Source of the DNA: Pseudomonas sp. 7P_10.2_Bac1
GTDB lineage: Bacteria; Pseudomonadota; Gammaproteobacteria; Pseudomonadales; Pseudomonadaceae
NCBI RefSeq assembly: GCF_025465935.1
Contig: NZ_JANLNV010000088.1
Location: forward strand, 116,435-180,434
Direction of reading: 5' to 3'
DNA: 64,000 bases
The position numbers and the translations under genes are program-made. Below the pieces are notes generated by a model. The model did no database searches, was not told where the DNA came from, and saw only the letters and a list, made by a program, of their open reading frames with translations. Below, one piece after another: positions 18,420-27,277 of the stretch (position 1 is the stretch's first letter; every line of letters begins with the position of its first letter).

Positions 18420-20798
18420 ATGCCATCGTCACCCGATGCGGCAGTTGTTCGCAATACCCCGTATGCCTTGAACGGAACACTGGCCCCCGTTATCGGCGTG
18501 ATAGCGCTCGGTGTCTTCAGCGCGGGTGCCCGTGCCGCGGAGCAAGCCGACGCAGCATTGACCTTGCCGGCCTTGAGTGTTCAGGGTAGCTATGATTCGC
18601 CGTTCAAGGTGGACGAAGTGTCATCGCGCAAAGTCATGACGCCGCTGCTGGATGCCCCGCAAAGCATCACCATCGTGCCCCAGCAAGTGCTCAAGGAGCA
18701 GAATGCGCAGAGCCTGCAAGACATTCTGCGCAACGTGCCCGGCATTACCTTTATGTCAGGGGAGGGCAATCTGGGCTGGGGCGACCTGTTTTCGATTCGC
18801 GGGTTCTCCTCTGAACAAAGCCTGACCGTCGATGGCGTTCGCGATGCGGGCATGTCGAGCCGCAATGACACCTTCAACCTGCAACAGGCAGAAGTATTCA
18901 AAGGCACCGGGGCAATTGAGTCGGGCATTTCAGCCGTCGGCGGCAGCGTCAACCTGGTGAGTAAAGAAGCCCATCTGGGCGATGCCAACCGGGTTTCTGC
19001 CGGAGTCGGTACCGATGGTTACCGCCGCGTGACCGCCGATATCAACCAGGAGCTGACCGACACCAGCGCCGTGCGCATCAACCTGATGAAGCATGAAAAC
19101 CAGGTGGCAGACCGCGACGACGTGGATTACGACCGCTGGGGCATTGCCACCTCGTTGGCTGCGGGCTTGTCGACGCCCACCCGTGCCTACCTGGACTTCT
19201 TCTATCAGAAGGACGACAACACCCCTGACGGTGGCCTGCCGATTCTGCGCGGCACCGATGGCAAGCGCATGCCGGGCGTGAAACGCAATAATTGGTATGG
19301 GGACTCCAGCCTGTACACCCAGCAGACCGAGACGACCTCCCTGACCGGGCGCCTGGAGCATGATTTTGACAACGGGGCTTTGCTGACCAACCAACTGCGC
19401 TGGCAGCGCACCGATAACTTCGCGGTCTTGTCGCCCGCGCGGTTTTTCTCCGCCAACCCGGACGGTTCAAAAACCTGCACCGGCAACCGCTGCGCCACGC
19501 TGGGCTATGTCGGTGTAGGCCCCGTGTCGACGGTCAACGGGGTCAACGTATATACCGGTTACAACAACGACGGCAGCACGGCCAACGGCGTGTTGCGCGG
19601 CAGTGACTTCGGCTTGTCCAAGCGCTACAGCATCATCGACAACCAGACCGACCTCAGCTTTGCCTTTGATACCGGCTCTATCAGTCATAAAGCGGTTGCC
19701 GGGCTGGATATCTATCGTGAAACCTACGGCGGCTTGCACCGCAACGCTGAGGTTCCGGCACCCAACATGACCTTTGATATGGGCGACCCCCAGCACGACT
19801 TTGACGCGGTCTACACCACCAAAGGTTATGGCGAACCGAGCTCAAGCATCAACAACGCCGGGCTGTACGCCGGTGACACGCTGACTCTCAATCAGTGGTG
19901 GCAAGTCATGGGCTCGCTGCGATATGACCACTGGACCGCCAAGACAACACAGAGCGGCCAGTCAGATGTCAATGACACATCCGGCGCCTGGAGTGGTCGT
20001 GCCGGCGTGGTGTTCAAACCGCAGCCAAATGGCACGATCTACGCGTCCTACAGTGAGTCGGCGCAACCATCGGCGATTGGCGCCTCGACCAATAACCAGA
20101 TCTATGGCGGGGCCAGTACCAGCAATTACAAACCGGCCACCTCCAAAACCTACGAAATCGGCACCAAGTGGGATCTGCTGGACAAAGGCATCAGCGTGAC
20201 CGCGGCGATCTTCCGCACTGAACTGGAAAACTCCTGGGAATACACCGAAGGCGAAGACACGCCGGTGCGTGCGCTGCCGGCCAAGCGGGTGGATGGTGTT
20301 GAGCTGGGCCTGCAAGGCAACATCACCGATCGCTGGACTGCCTACAGTGGTTTTTCGGCCCTTAAAAGCGATCAAACCAAGGGCATCAATAAAGGCGAGG
20401 AAGCCAAGAACGTTCCTGACCTGACCGCCAACCTTTGGACCACCTACGCGTTCACCGACGACCTGAGCTTGAGCTACGGTGCCAACTACGTTGGGCGTCG
20501 GCGTTACACGGACAACAAATACGTGGGCGGCCTGAACAACAACAGCAGCAACGCCGATGGCCCGTCTGGCGTGCTGCCGATCTACACCCGCGACAACGAA
20601 AAAGCGCCGGGTTACTGGGTGCATTACGTGGCCGCACAATACAAGGTCAACCGCCAGACTACGGTTAACCTCAACGTCGACAACCTGTTCAATACGTTCT
20701 ACTTCAGCCGCATCGGCGCCTCGCTGGATGGGTTCCAGTTGTACGGCGTGCCGGGTGCCGGGCGCACGCTGACGGCCAGCATCGACTATGACTTTTAA
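18420..20798 (+). CDS. TonB-dependent catecholate siderophore receptor (Fiu/PiuA-like)
   Basis: 792 residues. A long signal peptide ends near GARAAEQA (about residue 40). A TonB-box region and plug follow (PLLDAPQSITIVPQQVL, then LQDILRNVPGITF, SIRGFSSEQSLTVDGVRD, VFKGTGAIESGI). The 22-strand barrel ends in TASIDYDF with a terminal phenylalanine, as outer-membrane proteins do. The plug motifs fit the Fiu/PiuA group, which imports monocatechol and catecholate iron complexes. Start 18420 is preferred to 18390 because AAGGA at 18408-18412 lies seven bases before it. The gene is followed 24 bases later by a PiuC-like hydroxylase, the usual PiuA neighbour, and then by an Fe-siderophore ABC importer. 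A Fur-like site lies upstream. Confidence 0.92.
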   Translation: MPSSPDAAVVRNTPYALNGTLAPVIGVIALGVFSAGARAAEQADAALTLPALSVQGSYDSPFKVDEVSSRKVMTPLLDAPQSITIVPQQVLKEQNAQSLQDILRNVPGITFMSGEGNLGWGDLFSIRGFSSEQSLTVDGVRDAGMSSRNDTFNLQQAEVFKGTGAIESGISAVGGSVNLVSKEAHLGDANRVSAGVGTDGYRRVTADINQELTDTSAVRINLMKHENQVADRDDVDYDRWGIATSLAAGLSTPTRAYLDFFYQKDDNTPDGGLPILRGTDGKRMPGVKRNNWYGDSSLYTQQTETTSLTGRLEHDFDNGALLTNQLRWQRTDNFAVLSPARFFSANPDGSKTCTGNRCATLGYVGVGPVSTVNGVNVYTGYNNDGSTANGVLRGSDFGLSKRYSIIDNQTDLSFAFDTGSISHKAVAGLDIYRETYGGLHRNAEVPAPNMTFDMGDPQHDFDAVYTTKGYGEPSSSINNAGLYAGDTLTLNQWWQVMGSLRYDHWTAKTTQSGQSDVNDTSGAWSGRAGVVFKPQPNGTIYASYSESAQPSAIGASTNNQIYGGASTSNYKPATSKTYEIGTKWDLLDKGISVTAAIFRTELENSWEYTEGEDTPVRALPAKRVDGVELGLQGNITDRWTAYSGFSALKSDQTKGINKGEEAKNVPDLTANLWTTYAFTDDLSLSYGANYVGRRRYTDNKYVGGLNNNSSNADGPSGVLPIYTRDNEKAPGYWVHYVAAQYKVNRQTTVNLNVDNLFNTFYFSRIGASLDGFQLYGVPGAGRTLTASIDYDF

Positions 20799-20822
20799 GC
20801 CGGACTGGCTCGGGGGCCGCGC

Positions 20823-21503
20823 ATGCTGATCGAGATTGCCAGCGTCTTCAGCCCCGCCGAAGTCAATGAGATGCGCACACGGCTGCTGGCCGAGCCGTGG
20901 GTGGATGGCAAAGTCACGGCCGGGCAGCGCTCGGCCCGTGACAAATTCAATCGGCAGTTGGATGAGGACTCGGGCCTGGGGCTTGAACTGGGCCAGCGCA
21001 TTCTCACGCGGCTGTCCGACAACGCACTGTTTATGTCGGCGGCGCTGCCCAAGCGAATCTATCCGCCGTTGTTCAATCGTTACAGCGGCGGCGAAGCGTT
21101 CGGCTTTCACATCGACAACGCCATTCGCGGCATCAAGGGTATTCGCGAGCGGGTGCGTACCGACCTGTCCGCCACCTTGTTCCTGGCCGACCCCGACACC
21201 TACGACGGCGGTGAGCTGGTGATTCGCGACACCTTCGGCGAGCGCAGCGTCAAGTTACCGGCCGGCCATCTGGTGCTGTACCCCGGCACCAGCGTGCACA
21301 AGGTCAACCCGGTGACGCGTGGCGAACGTGTGGCGGCTTTTTTCTGGATCGAAAGTCTGGTCCGCGAAGACAGCCAGCGCAGCCTGTTACTGGATATGGA
21401 CGTGGCCATTCAGCGCTTGAACGCGCAACAGGCCGATGACGAGTCGCTGCTGCAACTCAGCGGCGTGTACCACAACCTCTTGCGCCGCTGGAGCGACGTA
21501 TGA
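20823..21503 (+). CDS. piuC: PKHD-type Fe(II)/2-oxoglutarate hydroxylase (PiuC-like)
   Basis: 226 residues, the usual PiuC/YbiX length. The iron ligands His96 and Asp98 are in FHIDNA and His159 is in GTSVHKVNP, with Arg169 in GERVAAFFW placed to hold 2-oxoglutarate. The family starts MLIEI-x-VF just as here. These enzymes sit beside Fiu/PiuA receptors; their substrate is not settled but is thought to involve catecholate siderophore handling in the cytoplasm. The stop overlaps a possible ATG of the next gene at 21500, so the unit looks transcriptionally joined. Confidence 0.92.
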   Translation: MLIEIASVFSPAEVNEMRTRLLAEPWVDGKVTAGQRSARDKFNRQLDEDSGLGLELGQRILTRLSDNALFMSAALPKRIYPPLFNRYSGGEAFGFHIDNAIRGIKGIRERVRTDLSATLFLADPDTYDGGELVIRDTFGERSVKLPAGHLVLYPGTSVHKVNPVTRGERVAAFFWIESLVREDSQRSLLLDMDVAIQRLNAQQADDESLLQLSGVYHNLLRRWSDV

Positions 21504-21529
21504 GCCCTTCATCTATTGGGAGATTAATC

Positions 21530-22645
21530 GTGTCCAAATCGTTTTCACGTGTGTGGTCATTGCTGGTTGTTTTAATGGTTGGCAGTTTCGGCATGGCCTC
21601 GCCGGTCTGGGCCAAAGACGTCACCGACGTGCTCGGGCGCGTGGTCGATGTACCGGACAACGTGCAGCGGGTGGTGCTGGGCGAGGGGCGGTTGATCTCG
21701 ACGTTTGCCATTCTCGACCGTGACCAACCGTTCAAACGCATCGTTGGCTGGCAAAACGACCTGCGCAAACTCGACCCCAACACCTATGCCGCTTACGTGG
21801 CGAAGTTTCCTGAGGTCAAGAACATCCCGCTGATCGGTCAGGCCTCGGAGCAGAGCGTCAGCGCTGAGGAAATCCTGTCACTCAAGCCGGACCTGGCGGT
21901 GTTCAGTATTTCCGGGCATGGCCCGACCGAGCACAGCCCGGTGGCCGATATCCTGGAAAAAGCCGGGATCCCGGTGTTGTTCGTCGACTTTCGGGTCAAC
22001 CCGGTACAGGGCACCCATGACAGCATGATCGCGCTGGGCAAGGCACTGGGGCGCGAAGAGCAAGCCCGTGCCTACCTCGATTTCTACCAGCAGCACATTG
22101 ACCACATCACCGATACCCTGGGCAAGATCGACGACAGCAAACGCCCGAGTGTGTTTCTGGAATTGCTGGCCGGTGTCTGGGCCAACCCGGGTCATACCAC
22201 CGGTAAAGGCGGCATGGGTGGACTGATCAAAATGGTGGGCGGGCGCAACATTGCCGAAGGCGTGGTACCCGGTGCATTGGGCGACATCAGTGTTGAATAT
22301 GCGCTCAAGGCTGACCCGGATATTTACATCCTGACCGGCAACCACAAGCCCGGCGTGCTGATGGGCGCAGGGATTGATCAGGCGAGCGCTCAGGCGTCGC
22401 TCAAGCAAGTACTGGCCCGCCCGGAATTTGCCCAATTGCGGGCGATTCATGAAGGCAACGTGCACGGTTTGTGGCATGACTTCTACAACTCGCCGTATAA
22501 CATTCTGGCGATAGAGGCCATGGCCAAGTGGATTAACCCGCAGAAGCTTGCGGCCCTTGATCCGCAGCACACGCTGCAGGAAATCAACCAGCAATTCCTT
22601 GGCATGCCGTTACAAGGCAGCTACTGGATCAGTGAGCAGAAATGA
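21530..22645 (+). CDS. Fe-siderophore ABC transporter, periplasmic binding protein
   Basis: A FecB/FepB/BtuF-like class III binding protein of 371 residues from GTG 21530, with a signal peptide (SLLVVLMVGSFGMASPVWAKD, cut into parts: core LLVVLMVG, cleavage near VWA-KD). The two lobes start at DVLGRVVDVP and GIPVLFVDFRV and end with the YNILAIEAMAKW helix. An upstream ATG at 21500 overlaps the hydroxylase stop, but GGGAGA six bases before GTG 21530 and the signal peptide at that point favour the GTG. The stop overlaps the permease start by four bases (ATGA). It carries ferric siderophore, or a related chelate, from the receptor to the inner-membrane permease. Confidence 0.88.
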   Translation: MSKSFSRVWSLLVVLMVGSFGMASPVWAKDVTDVLGRVVDVPDNVQRVVLGEGRLISTFAILDRDQPFKRIVGWQNDLRKLDPNTYAAYVAKFPEVKNIPLIGQASEQSVSAEEILSLKPDLAVFSISGHGPTEHSPVADILEKAGIPVLFVDFRVNPVQGTHDSMIALGKALGREEQARAYLDFYQQHIDHITDTLGKIDDSKRPSVFLELLAGVWANPGHTTGKGGMGGLIKMVGGRNIAEGVVPGALGDISVEYALKADPDIYILTGNHKPGVLMGAGIDQASAQASLKQVLARPEFAQLRAIHEGNVHGLWHDFYNSPYNILAIEAMAKWINPQKLAALDPQHTLQEINQQFLGMPLQGSYWISEQK

Positions 22646-23703
22646 CAACGCCTCTGAATCCCGCCGTGGTTGCCGCCAGTCAAGGTTACCGACGCCTGCT
22701 GGCGCGGCGTGCCGGTTTGTTGGTGGGGATCGGCATTGCGCTGGTCGCAGCCGTCTTGCTTGATCTGTCTACCGGCTCTTCAGGGATGAGTCTTGGTGCC
22801 TTGATCGATGGCTTGCTGCACCCGCAGACCTTGTCCGTGACTGACCGAGTCATCATCTGGAACGTGCGCTTGCCCTACGCGCTGATGGCGGTTCTGGTCG
22901 GTGCGGCGCTGTCACTGGCCGGCGCCGAAATGCAGGCCATCCTCAACAACCCGCTGGCCAGTCCGTTTACCCTTGGCGTGTCCTCGGCGGCTGCACTGGG
23001 CGCCTCGCTGATTATTGTGTTCCCGGTCAGTAGCGCATTGTTGAGCCGCGACTCGATCGTGGCGCTGTCCGCGTTCGTGTTTGCCTGTGGGTCGATGTTC
23101 TTGTTGCATGGCATGTCGCGATTACGTGGGGCAGGGGTCGAAACCCTGGTGCTGTTCGGCATTGCGCTGGTATTCAGTTGCAACGCACTAGTGGCGCTGT
23201 TGCAGTTGATGGCCACCGAAGACGTGCTGCAACAACTGGTGTTCTGGAGCCTGGGCAGTGTGGCGCGGGCCAACTGGGACAAACTGAGCATTCTGGCTGT
23301 GGTGCTGGCGGTGATCGTGCCGTTTTCATTGCAAGCATCTTCGCGCATGACATTGCTGCGCATGGGCGAGGATCGCGCACAAAGCTTTGGCGTCGACGTA
23401 CGGCGGCTGCGGTTTTTCTCGCTGCTGCGCATCAGTTTGCTATCGGCGACCGCGGTGGCCTTTGTCGGCACCATTGGCTTTATCGGTCTGGTGGGCCCGC
23501 ACATTGCGCGCATCCTGATCGGTGAGGACCAGCGTTTTCTGTTCCCGGCCAGCGCACTGGTGGGCGCGTTATTGCTGTCACTGTCCTCGGTGGTCAGCAA
23601 AATCATCATGCCCGGGGTGATTGTGCCGGTCGGTATCGTCACGGCATTGGTGGGGGTGCCGATTTTTGTGATGCTGGTGTTCAAGCGAGGCAGGCAGCTA
23701 TGA
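22642..23703 (+). CDS. Fe-siderophore ABC transporter, FecCD-family permease
   Basis: 353 residues with about ten membrane segments in the FecCD/BtuC pattern. RLPYALMAVLVGAALSLAGAEMQAILNNPLASPFTLGVSS-type residues include the family's signature GAALSLAGAEMQAIL and NPLASPFTLG (about 93-125), and FVGTIGFIGLVGPHIARIL (about 280) is the conserved coupling region. A single permease gene implies a homodimer, as in BtuC. Four-base overlaps join it to the binding protein before and the ATPase after. Confidence 0.93.
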   Translation: MTTPLNPAVVAASQGYRRLLARRAGLLVGIGIALVAAVLLDLSTGSSGMSLGALIDGLLHPQTLSVTDRVIIWNVRLPYALMAVLVGAALSLAGAEMQAILNNPLASPFTLGVSSAAALGASLIIVFPVSSALLSRDSIVALSAFVFACGSMFLLHGMSRLRGAGVETLVLFGIALVFSCNALVALLQLMATEDVLQQLVFWSLGSVARANWDKLSILAVVLAVIVPFSLQASSRMTLLRMGEDRAQSFGVDVRRLRFFSLLRISLLSATAVAFVGTIGFIGLVGPHIARILIGEDQRFLFPASALVGALLLSLSSVVSKIIMPGVIVPVGIVTALVGVPIFVMLVFKRGRQL

Positions 23704-24476
23704 GTGCACAAGGATTGGTGGTCAACCACGCCCAAGTTACCTACGGCCGTCGCGTAGTGATCAGTGATGCATCGTTGCCCGAGTTGCAACCCGGCACCTT
23801 GACGGCCTTGATCGGACCTAACGGTGCCGGCAAATCCACACTGCTGCGGGGCTTGGCGGGGCTTGAGCGCCTCAAGGGTTCGGTCAGCCTGCAGGCCCGG
23901 CAACTGGCAACCATGACCGTCTCCGAGCGGGCTCGTCTCATCACTTACATGCCACAACACTTGCCGCCGGGGCTGGGCCTTAGCGTGATTGAAAGCGTCA
24001 TGGCGGCCTTGCGCGTAGGCGGTAGCGGTGGCGATTACCTTGAGCAGGCATATGCGGCCCTGGAGCGCATCGGCATCCAGCACCTGGCCGACCGCATGCT
24101 CAACGCACTGTCGGGCGGGCAGCGGCAACTGGTCAGCCTGGCGCAACTGATCGCCCGTCGGCCCAGCGTCATGCTGCTGGATGAGCCCACCAGCGCATTG
24201 GACCTGAGCTACCAATTACGGGTCATGGAGTGTGTGCGTGACATGGTGCGCCAGCATCAGTTGATCGCTGTCATCGTCATGCATGACATCAGCCTGGCAG
24301 CGCGTTATGCCGACCATATTGCGGTGCTGCGTGAGGGCCAGGTCATGGGCTTTGGTGCCGCACAAGACGTGCTGACGCCGCAACTGTTTGCCGACGTCTA
24401 CGGTGTCAAGGCGCGGGTTGAGCGCTGTTCGCAACAGACCTTGCAGGTGCTGGTGGATTGCGCGCTGGGGGCGTAG
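23700..24476 (+). CDS. Fe-siderophore ABC transporter, ATP-binding protein
   Basis: 258 residues with Walker A GPNGAGKST (39-47), the Q-loop glutamine in MPQHLPPG, signature ALSGGQRQ, Walker B VMLLDEPTSALD and the switch histidine in VMHDISLAARYAD. It is of the FecE/FepC/BtuD type and powers the importer made with the two preceding genes. It is the last gene of the island, and a short hairpin with a T run follows its stop directly. Confidence 0.93.
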   Translation: MSAQGLVVNHAQVTYGRRVVISDASLPELQPGTLTALIGPNGAGKSTLLRGLAGLERLKGSVSLQARQLATMTVSERARLITYMPQHLPPGLGLSVIESVMAALRVGGSGGDYLEQAYAALERIGIQHLADRMLNALSGGQRQLVSLAQLIARRPSVMLLDEPTSALDLSYQLRVMECVRDMVRQHQLIAVIVMHDISLAARYADHIAVLREGQVMGFGAAQDVLTPQLFADVYGVKARVERCSQQTLQVLVDCALGA

Positions 24477-24477
24477 G

Positions 24478-24501
24478 CGCGAGCGTGTCTCGCGATCTTT
24501 T
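24478..24501 (+). terminator. Short rho-independent-like terminator after the iron importer
   Basis: CGCGAG-CGTGT-CTCGCG (24478-24494) is a perfect 6-bp stem followed by ATCTTTT. The T run is short, so the terminator may be weak, but its place right after the ATPase stop is fitting. Confidence 0.5.
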
Positions 24502-24697
24502 GATCCTCGAGGCTGGTTTCTCAGAAGGAAAGCGAGGCTATTTTAAACTCAGGCCTCGCGATCTGGTTGTGCGTGGTAATGCCGGCGGCCATCTGCAGGT
24601 GCAACAACCTTGCTGATGCGGCAACACAACCGCCTGCTACCTTTAGTATTAGACAGCTTCATTTATCCAAATCCTGTTTGATACTCCAGGTGCCTTT

Positions 24698-24926
24698 ATG
24701 CCCACCTCCCTGCATCAGCACACGCCTTCGCTAACGGTCATTGACCCGCGGGAGCTGGGACGGGTGCGATACCCATCGGCGCTATAGCTACGATCAACTC
24801 ATGCGCCTCGAGAGTGTTTTCGAGCATGAGCCGCCACTGTGTGTGGAGCGTTTCACTTATGCGGGCTGCAATGGGGAGGATGCCCATCACAACCGCAATT
24901 CACACCGTCCTTGTCTTAGGGGCTAG
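24698..24926 (+). pseudogene. Remnant of a TcC/RHS (TccC-like) toxin gene
   Basis: ATG 24698 begins MPTSLHQHTPSLTVIDPRE, the typical start of Pseudomonas TccC-like RHS proteins, but hits a stop after 29 codons at 24785. A second frame then reads RYSYDQLMRLESV, CVERFTYAGCNGEDAHHN, matching a later part of the RHS core in the same family. So a large internal deletion has joined the first codons to a downstream core fragment, with a frame change and loss of everything after. No intact product is possible. The homology is recalled from family patterns and should be tested by search. The 596-base gap (24477-25072) holds this remnant, the terminator before it and a small dyad after it. Confidence 0.62.
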
Positions 24927-24974
24927 AGCCTTGCTATCCAGCATGGCGAGCCCCTTTGAACACGACGACAGTAC

Positions 24975-24990
24975 CTGATAAATCTATCAG
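24975..24990. promoter_or_regulatory. Inverted repeat upstream of the LodA-like gene
   Basis: CTGATA-AATC-TATCAG is a perfect 6-bp dyad about 80 bases before the LodA-like start. It may be an operator or part of the promoter region; no regulator can be assigned. Confidence 0.3.
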
Positions 24991-25072
24991 CTATACACGT
25001 CAGTAGAACGGGCAGATGCTATGAGCCGATAACCGATTATCACGAGCCAGGCTCATACCTGAGGATCGCACG

Positions 25073-27277
25073 ATGGCTTTGATCCGTGACGTACAACTGG
25101 CCTGCGCACGCTTGGCGCCGCACGGCTGGGCTTCACTGCTGTTGCAGCATGGCCTGGACATTACAGCGGCCGATTTGCAGCAAGAGCTGACCAAGCCATT
25201 GTCTGTTGATCGCTCACTCAAGGGCTTTGAAGACTTCTCGCCCGCAGGCTGGCGTGGTATTGAAGCCGGCAGGCCTGCACAAAGCCTGCTATATCACGCG
25301 TTTGCTTCGCCTAATGTCCTGAGCGCTGCCGATGCAAGCCCGCTCACTGCTTTCCCGTCTGCGCTGGAAATCGAGCAGGTGCTGAATTTTGTTTACGGTA
25401 TCAACCCGCCCAGCCTGGAGACGCTGCGGGCGTACGCGGGGGCAGCGCCCTTGGCGATAGTGGTGTTTGCTTATGAGTACCGGCCGCGCCCCGAAACCGT
25501 GCATAAAGCCCAGGCCGACTTGTGTTTCTCGCGGACCGGCGTAGCCCGGGTAGGTACCGCGCCGGCCTTGTATGACCCCGCACGGCGCGGGTTCCTGCCG
25601 TTTGTCGAGGCCGATGCGCAGCAGATGCGGGTTATTCCGGCCCGTTATGGCGCGTACATCGCCATGCAAAAAGCCGGTGATAGCGACAGCTTTGGCCCCA
25701 TGAGTTTTCAATCGCCCACTGATGCCGGTTTGAATTTTTGGGTGCCGATACACAAGTTATTCGGGGGGGGCGAATGCCTGCAGGGCCTGGACTTGTCCGT
25801 GCAACTGCAGAACTACCAGATCAACGAGAAGATCGGCCAAGTGCACAGGATGCACAAGAACACAGGATGGCAAGAACCCGACATTCTGAATTATCCATTT
25901 GTCATCACCGAGGGCCTTTGTGATTGGGCTGACCCCGAAGGCTTTGGTATGGGGCTGCTGGTCCCGGAGGCCAAGGAGCGGTTGGTTGAGAAGGCCTATT
26001 ATCAGGGGCAGCTCTTGTCATTCATCATGCCACCAGGCACCGGTGGGCTCGTGCATGGCCGAAGTAGTGTCCGTGACGACGGCGAGATCGAAGACCTGAA
26101 TAACGTCGAAGGTGTGGATGCGCTCGTCAAGGCGGGCGGTTATCGCGCGTTGCACTATCAGGATGCAATGGCTGACGGTTGGGTGCTGGCGAGTTGCCCT
26201 GAGTTGGCGGCTTGCGGTCTGGACAAGGACAGCATCGCGGCCTATTCAATTATTGGTGCTCCCGACTTCTTCCCGCTGTGTGGGCAGCGCGAACTGAAAG
26301 CGTGGTCAAGTGATCCGGATGTTTTCCCTTGTTCGACGCCGCCGTGCCCCGAGGTTTGGCATACACGTGTCAATCCATTGTCGGACGTTCGCTTCCAGAT
26401 CAACCCGACGCTGGAAGGCAATTATTTCGCTGATGACGATATTACCGCTACGGCGATTGTCTCCATGGCGTTTGAACCATCAGCGCCTGATCCGGTGTGG
26501 AACGACTCTGAAATAGCCTTGGCGCAACGCCAGTCCTGTTTGCCCGACTTCGCCAGTGGCGTCTTCGGCCCGGGCTGGGAAGTGGGTAGGGGCACGGTCG
26601 ATAAACCTTTTGCCAACGTGCTCAATGGTTACATGCTGGCCAGCCCGTTTACTGAAGATGCGCGCATTTGCGCGGCGTTGGGTTCCTTTTGGCCTGGCGT
26701 GGCCCCGGACTCAACTCGAACATTTGAACCCCGCGGCTTAGCGTCTTCGGTTATTCCTTTGACAGATGCCGAGATTGGTTTAACCGACGCCCCTTCATGG
26801 GACGGCCTTAAAGGCCCGGTCTTGGTCGATCTGGAGGGGCGTCAGGTGGTTCAGTACCAGGCTTACGAATACAGCGACTACACATTGGCAGCTTTGGATG
26901 GGAAGCTGTCATTGGCTGTCACGGGGCACATCACGACTGAGCAGTACCACGAGCGTGTCCTGGCCATGCACCGCGCCTATAGAGCGGTTGGAGCCGTCGA
27001 AAAACCGGGTAAAAGGCTGTGGTCAGTATTGTCTTTTACATTCGTGCAGCAGCCGGACGAGGCTCTGGACGCTGCCCAGCTCGAAGCAGGGCACAGCCTG
27101 GAGGGCCAAGTGATGTACTTATGCCTTTACCAGCACGGTGCAATCAGAACGCCAGCGGGCGAGTTCAAGCGTCGTCATGTGGACATTGAGTCACGCGTGC
27201 ACATGTATGTCAGCCAGGGCGCCTTGCTAGTGAAGCAAGACGATACGCCGTGGTGTTTACAAGATGAATCACTATGA
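25073..27277 (+). CDS. LodA-like quinoprotein amino-acid oxidase (predicted CTQ enzyme)
   Basis: 734 residues, close to Marinomonas LodA (lysine epsilon-oxidase), and paired with a LodB-like flavoprotein. LodA-family enzymes carry cysteine tryptophylquinone made from a Cys and a Trp of the chain, and release H2O2 from amino acids. Here the segment FTEDARICAALGSFWPG places Asp529 four residues before Cys533, the same spacing as the Asp/Cys pair of LodA as I recall it. Trp576 in APSWDG is the best partner, with Trp540 the alternative. The Cys-Trp distance is shorter than in LodA, so this may be another subgroup with a different substrate. No signal peptide is seen, as in other members. GAGGA lies upstream of ATG 25073. 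Its end overlaps the maturase start by 14 bases, so the two are made together. Confidence 0.75.
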   Translation: MALIRDVQLACARLAPHGWASLLLQHGLDITAADLQQELTKPLSVDRSLKGFEDFSPAGWRGIEAGRPAQSLLYHAFASPNVLSAADASPLTAFPSALEIEQVLNFVYGINPPSLETLRAYAGAAPLAIVVFAYEYRPRPETVHKAQADLCFSRTGVARVGTAPALYDPARRGFLPFVEADAQQMRVIPARYGAYIAMQKAGDSDSFGPMSFQSPTDAGLNFWVPIHKLFGGGECLQGLDLSVQLQNYQINEKIGQVHRMHKNTGWQEPDILNYPFVITEGLCDWADPEGFGMGLLVPEAKERLVEKAYYQGQLLSFIMPPGTGGLVHGRSSVRDDGEIEDLNNVEGVDALVKAGGYRALHYQDAMADGWVLASCPELAACGLDKDSIAAYSIIGAPDFFPLCGQRELKAWSSDPDVFPCSTPPCPEVWHTRVNPLSDVRFQINPTLEGNYFADDDITATAIVSMAFEPSAPDPVWNDSEIALAQRQSCLPDFASGVFGPGWEVGRGTVDKPFANVLNGYMLASPFTEDARICAALGSFWPGVAPDSTRTFEPRGLASSVIPLTDAEIGLTDAPSWDGLKGPVLVDLEGRQVVQYQAYEYSDYTLAALDGKLSLAVTGHITTEQYHERVLAMHRAYRAVGAVEKPGKRLWSVLSFTFVQQPDEALDAAQLEAGHSLEGQVMYLCLYQHGAIRTPAGEFKRRHVDIESRVHMYVSQGALLVKQDDTPWCLQDESL

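Noticed and set aside
22875..24215. Open frame antisense to the siderophore permease and ATPase
   Set aside because: It is low-complexity in sequence, crosses two real genes and has no matching family.
24918..24928. AGGGGCTAGAG shared with bases near 63690
   Set aside because: An 11-base match without flanking similarity; no evidence of an attachment site or mobile boundary.
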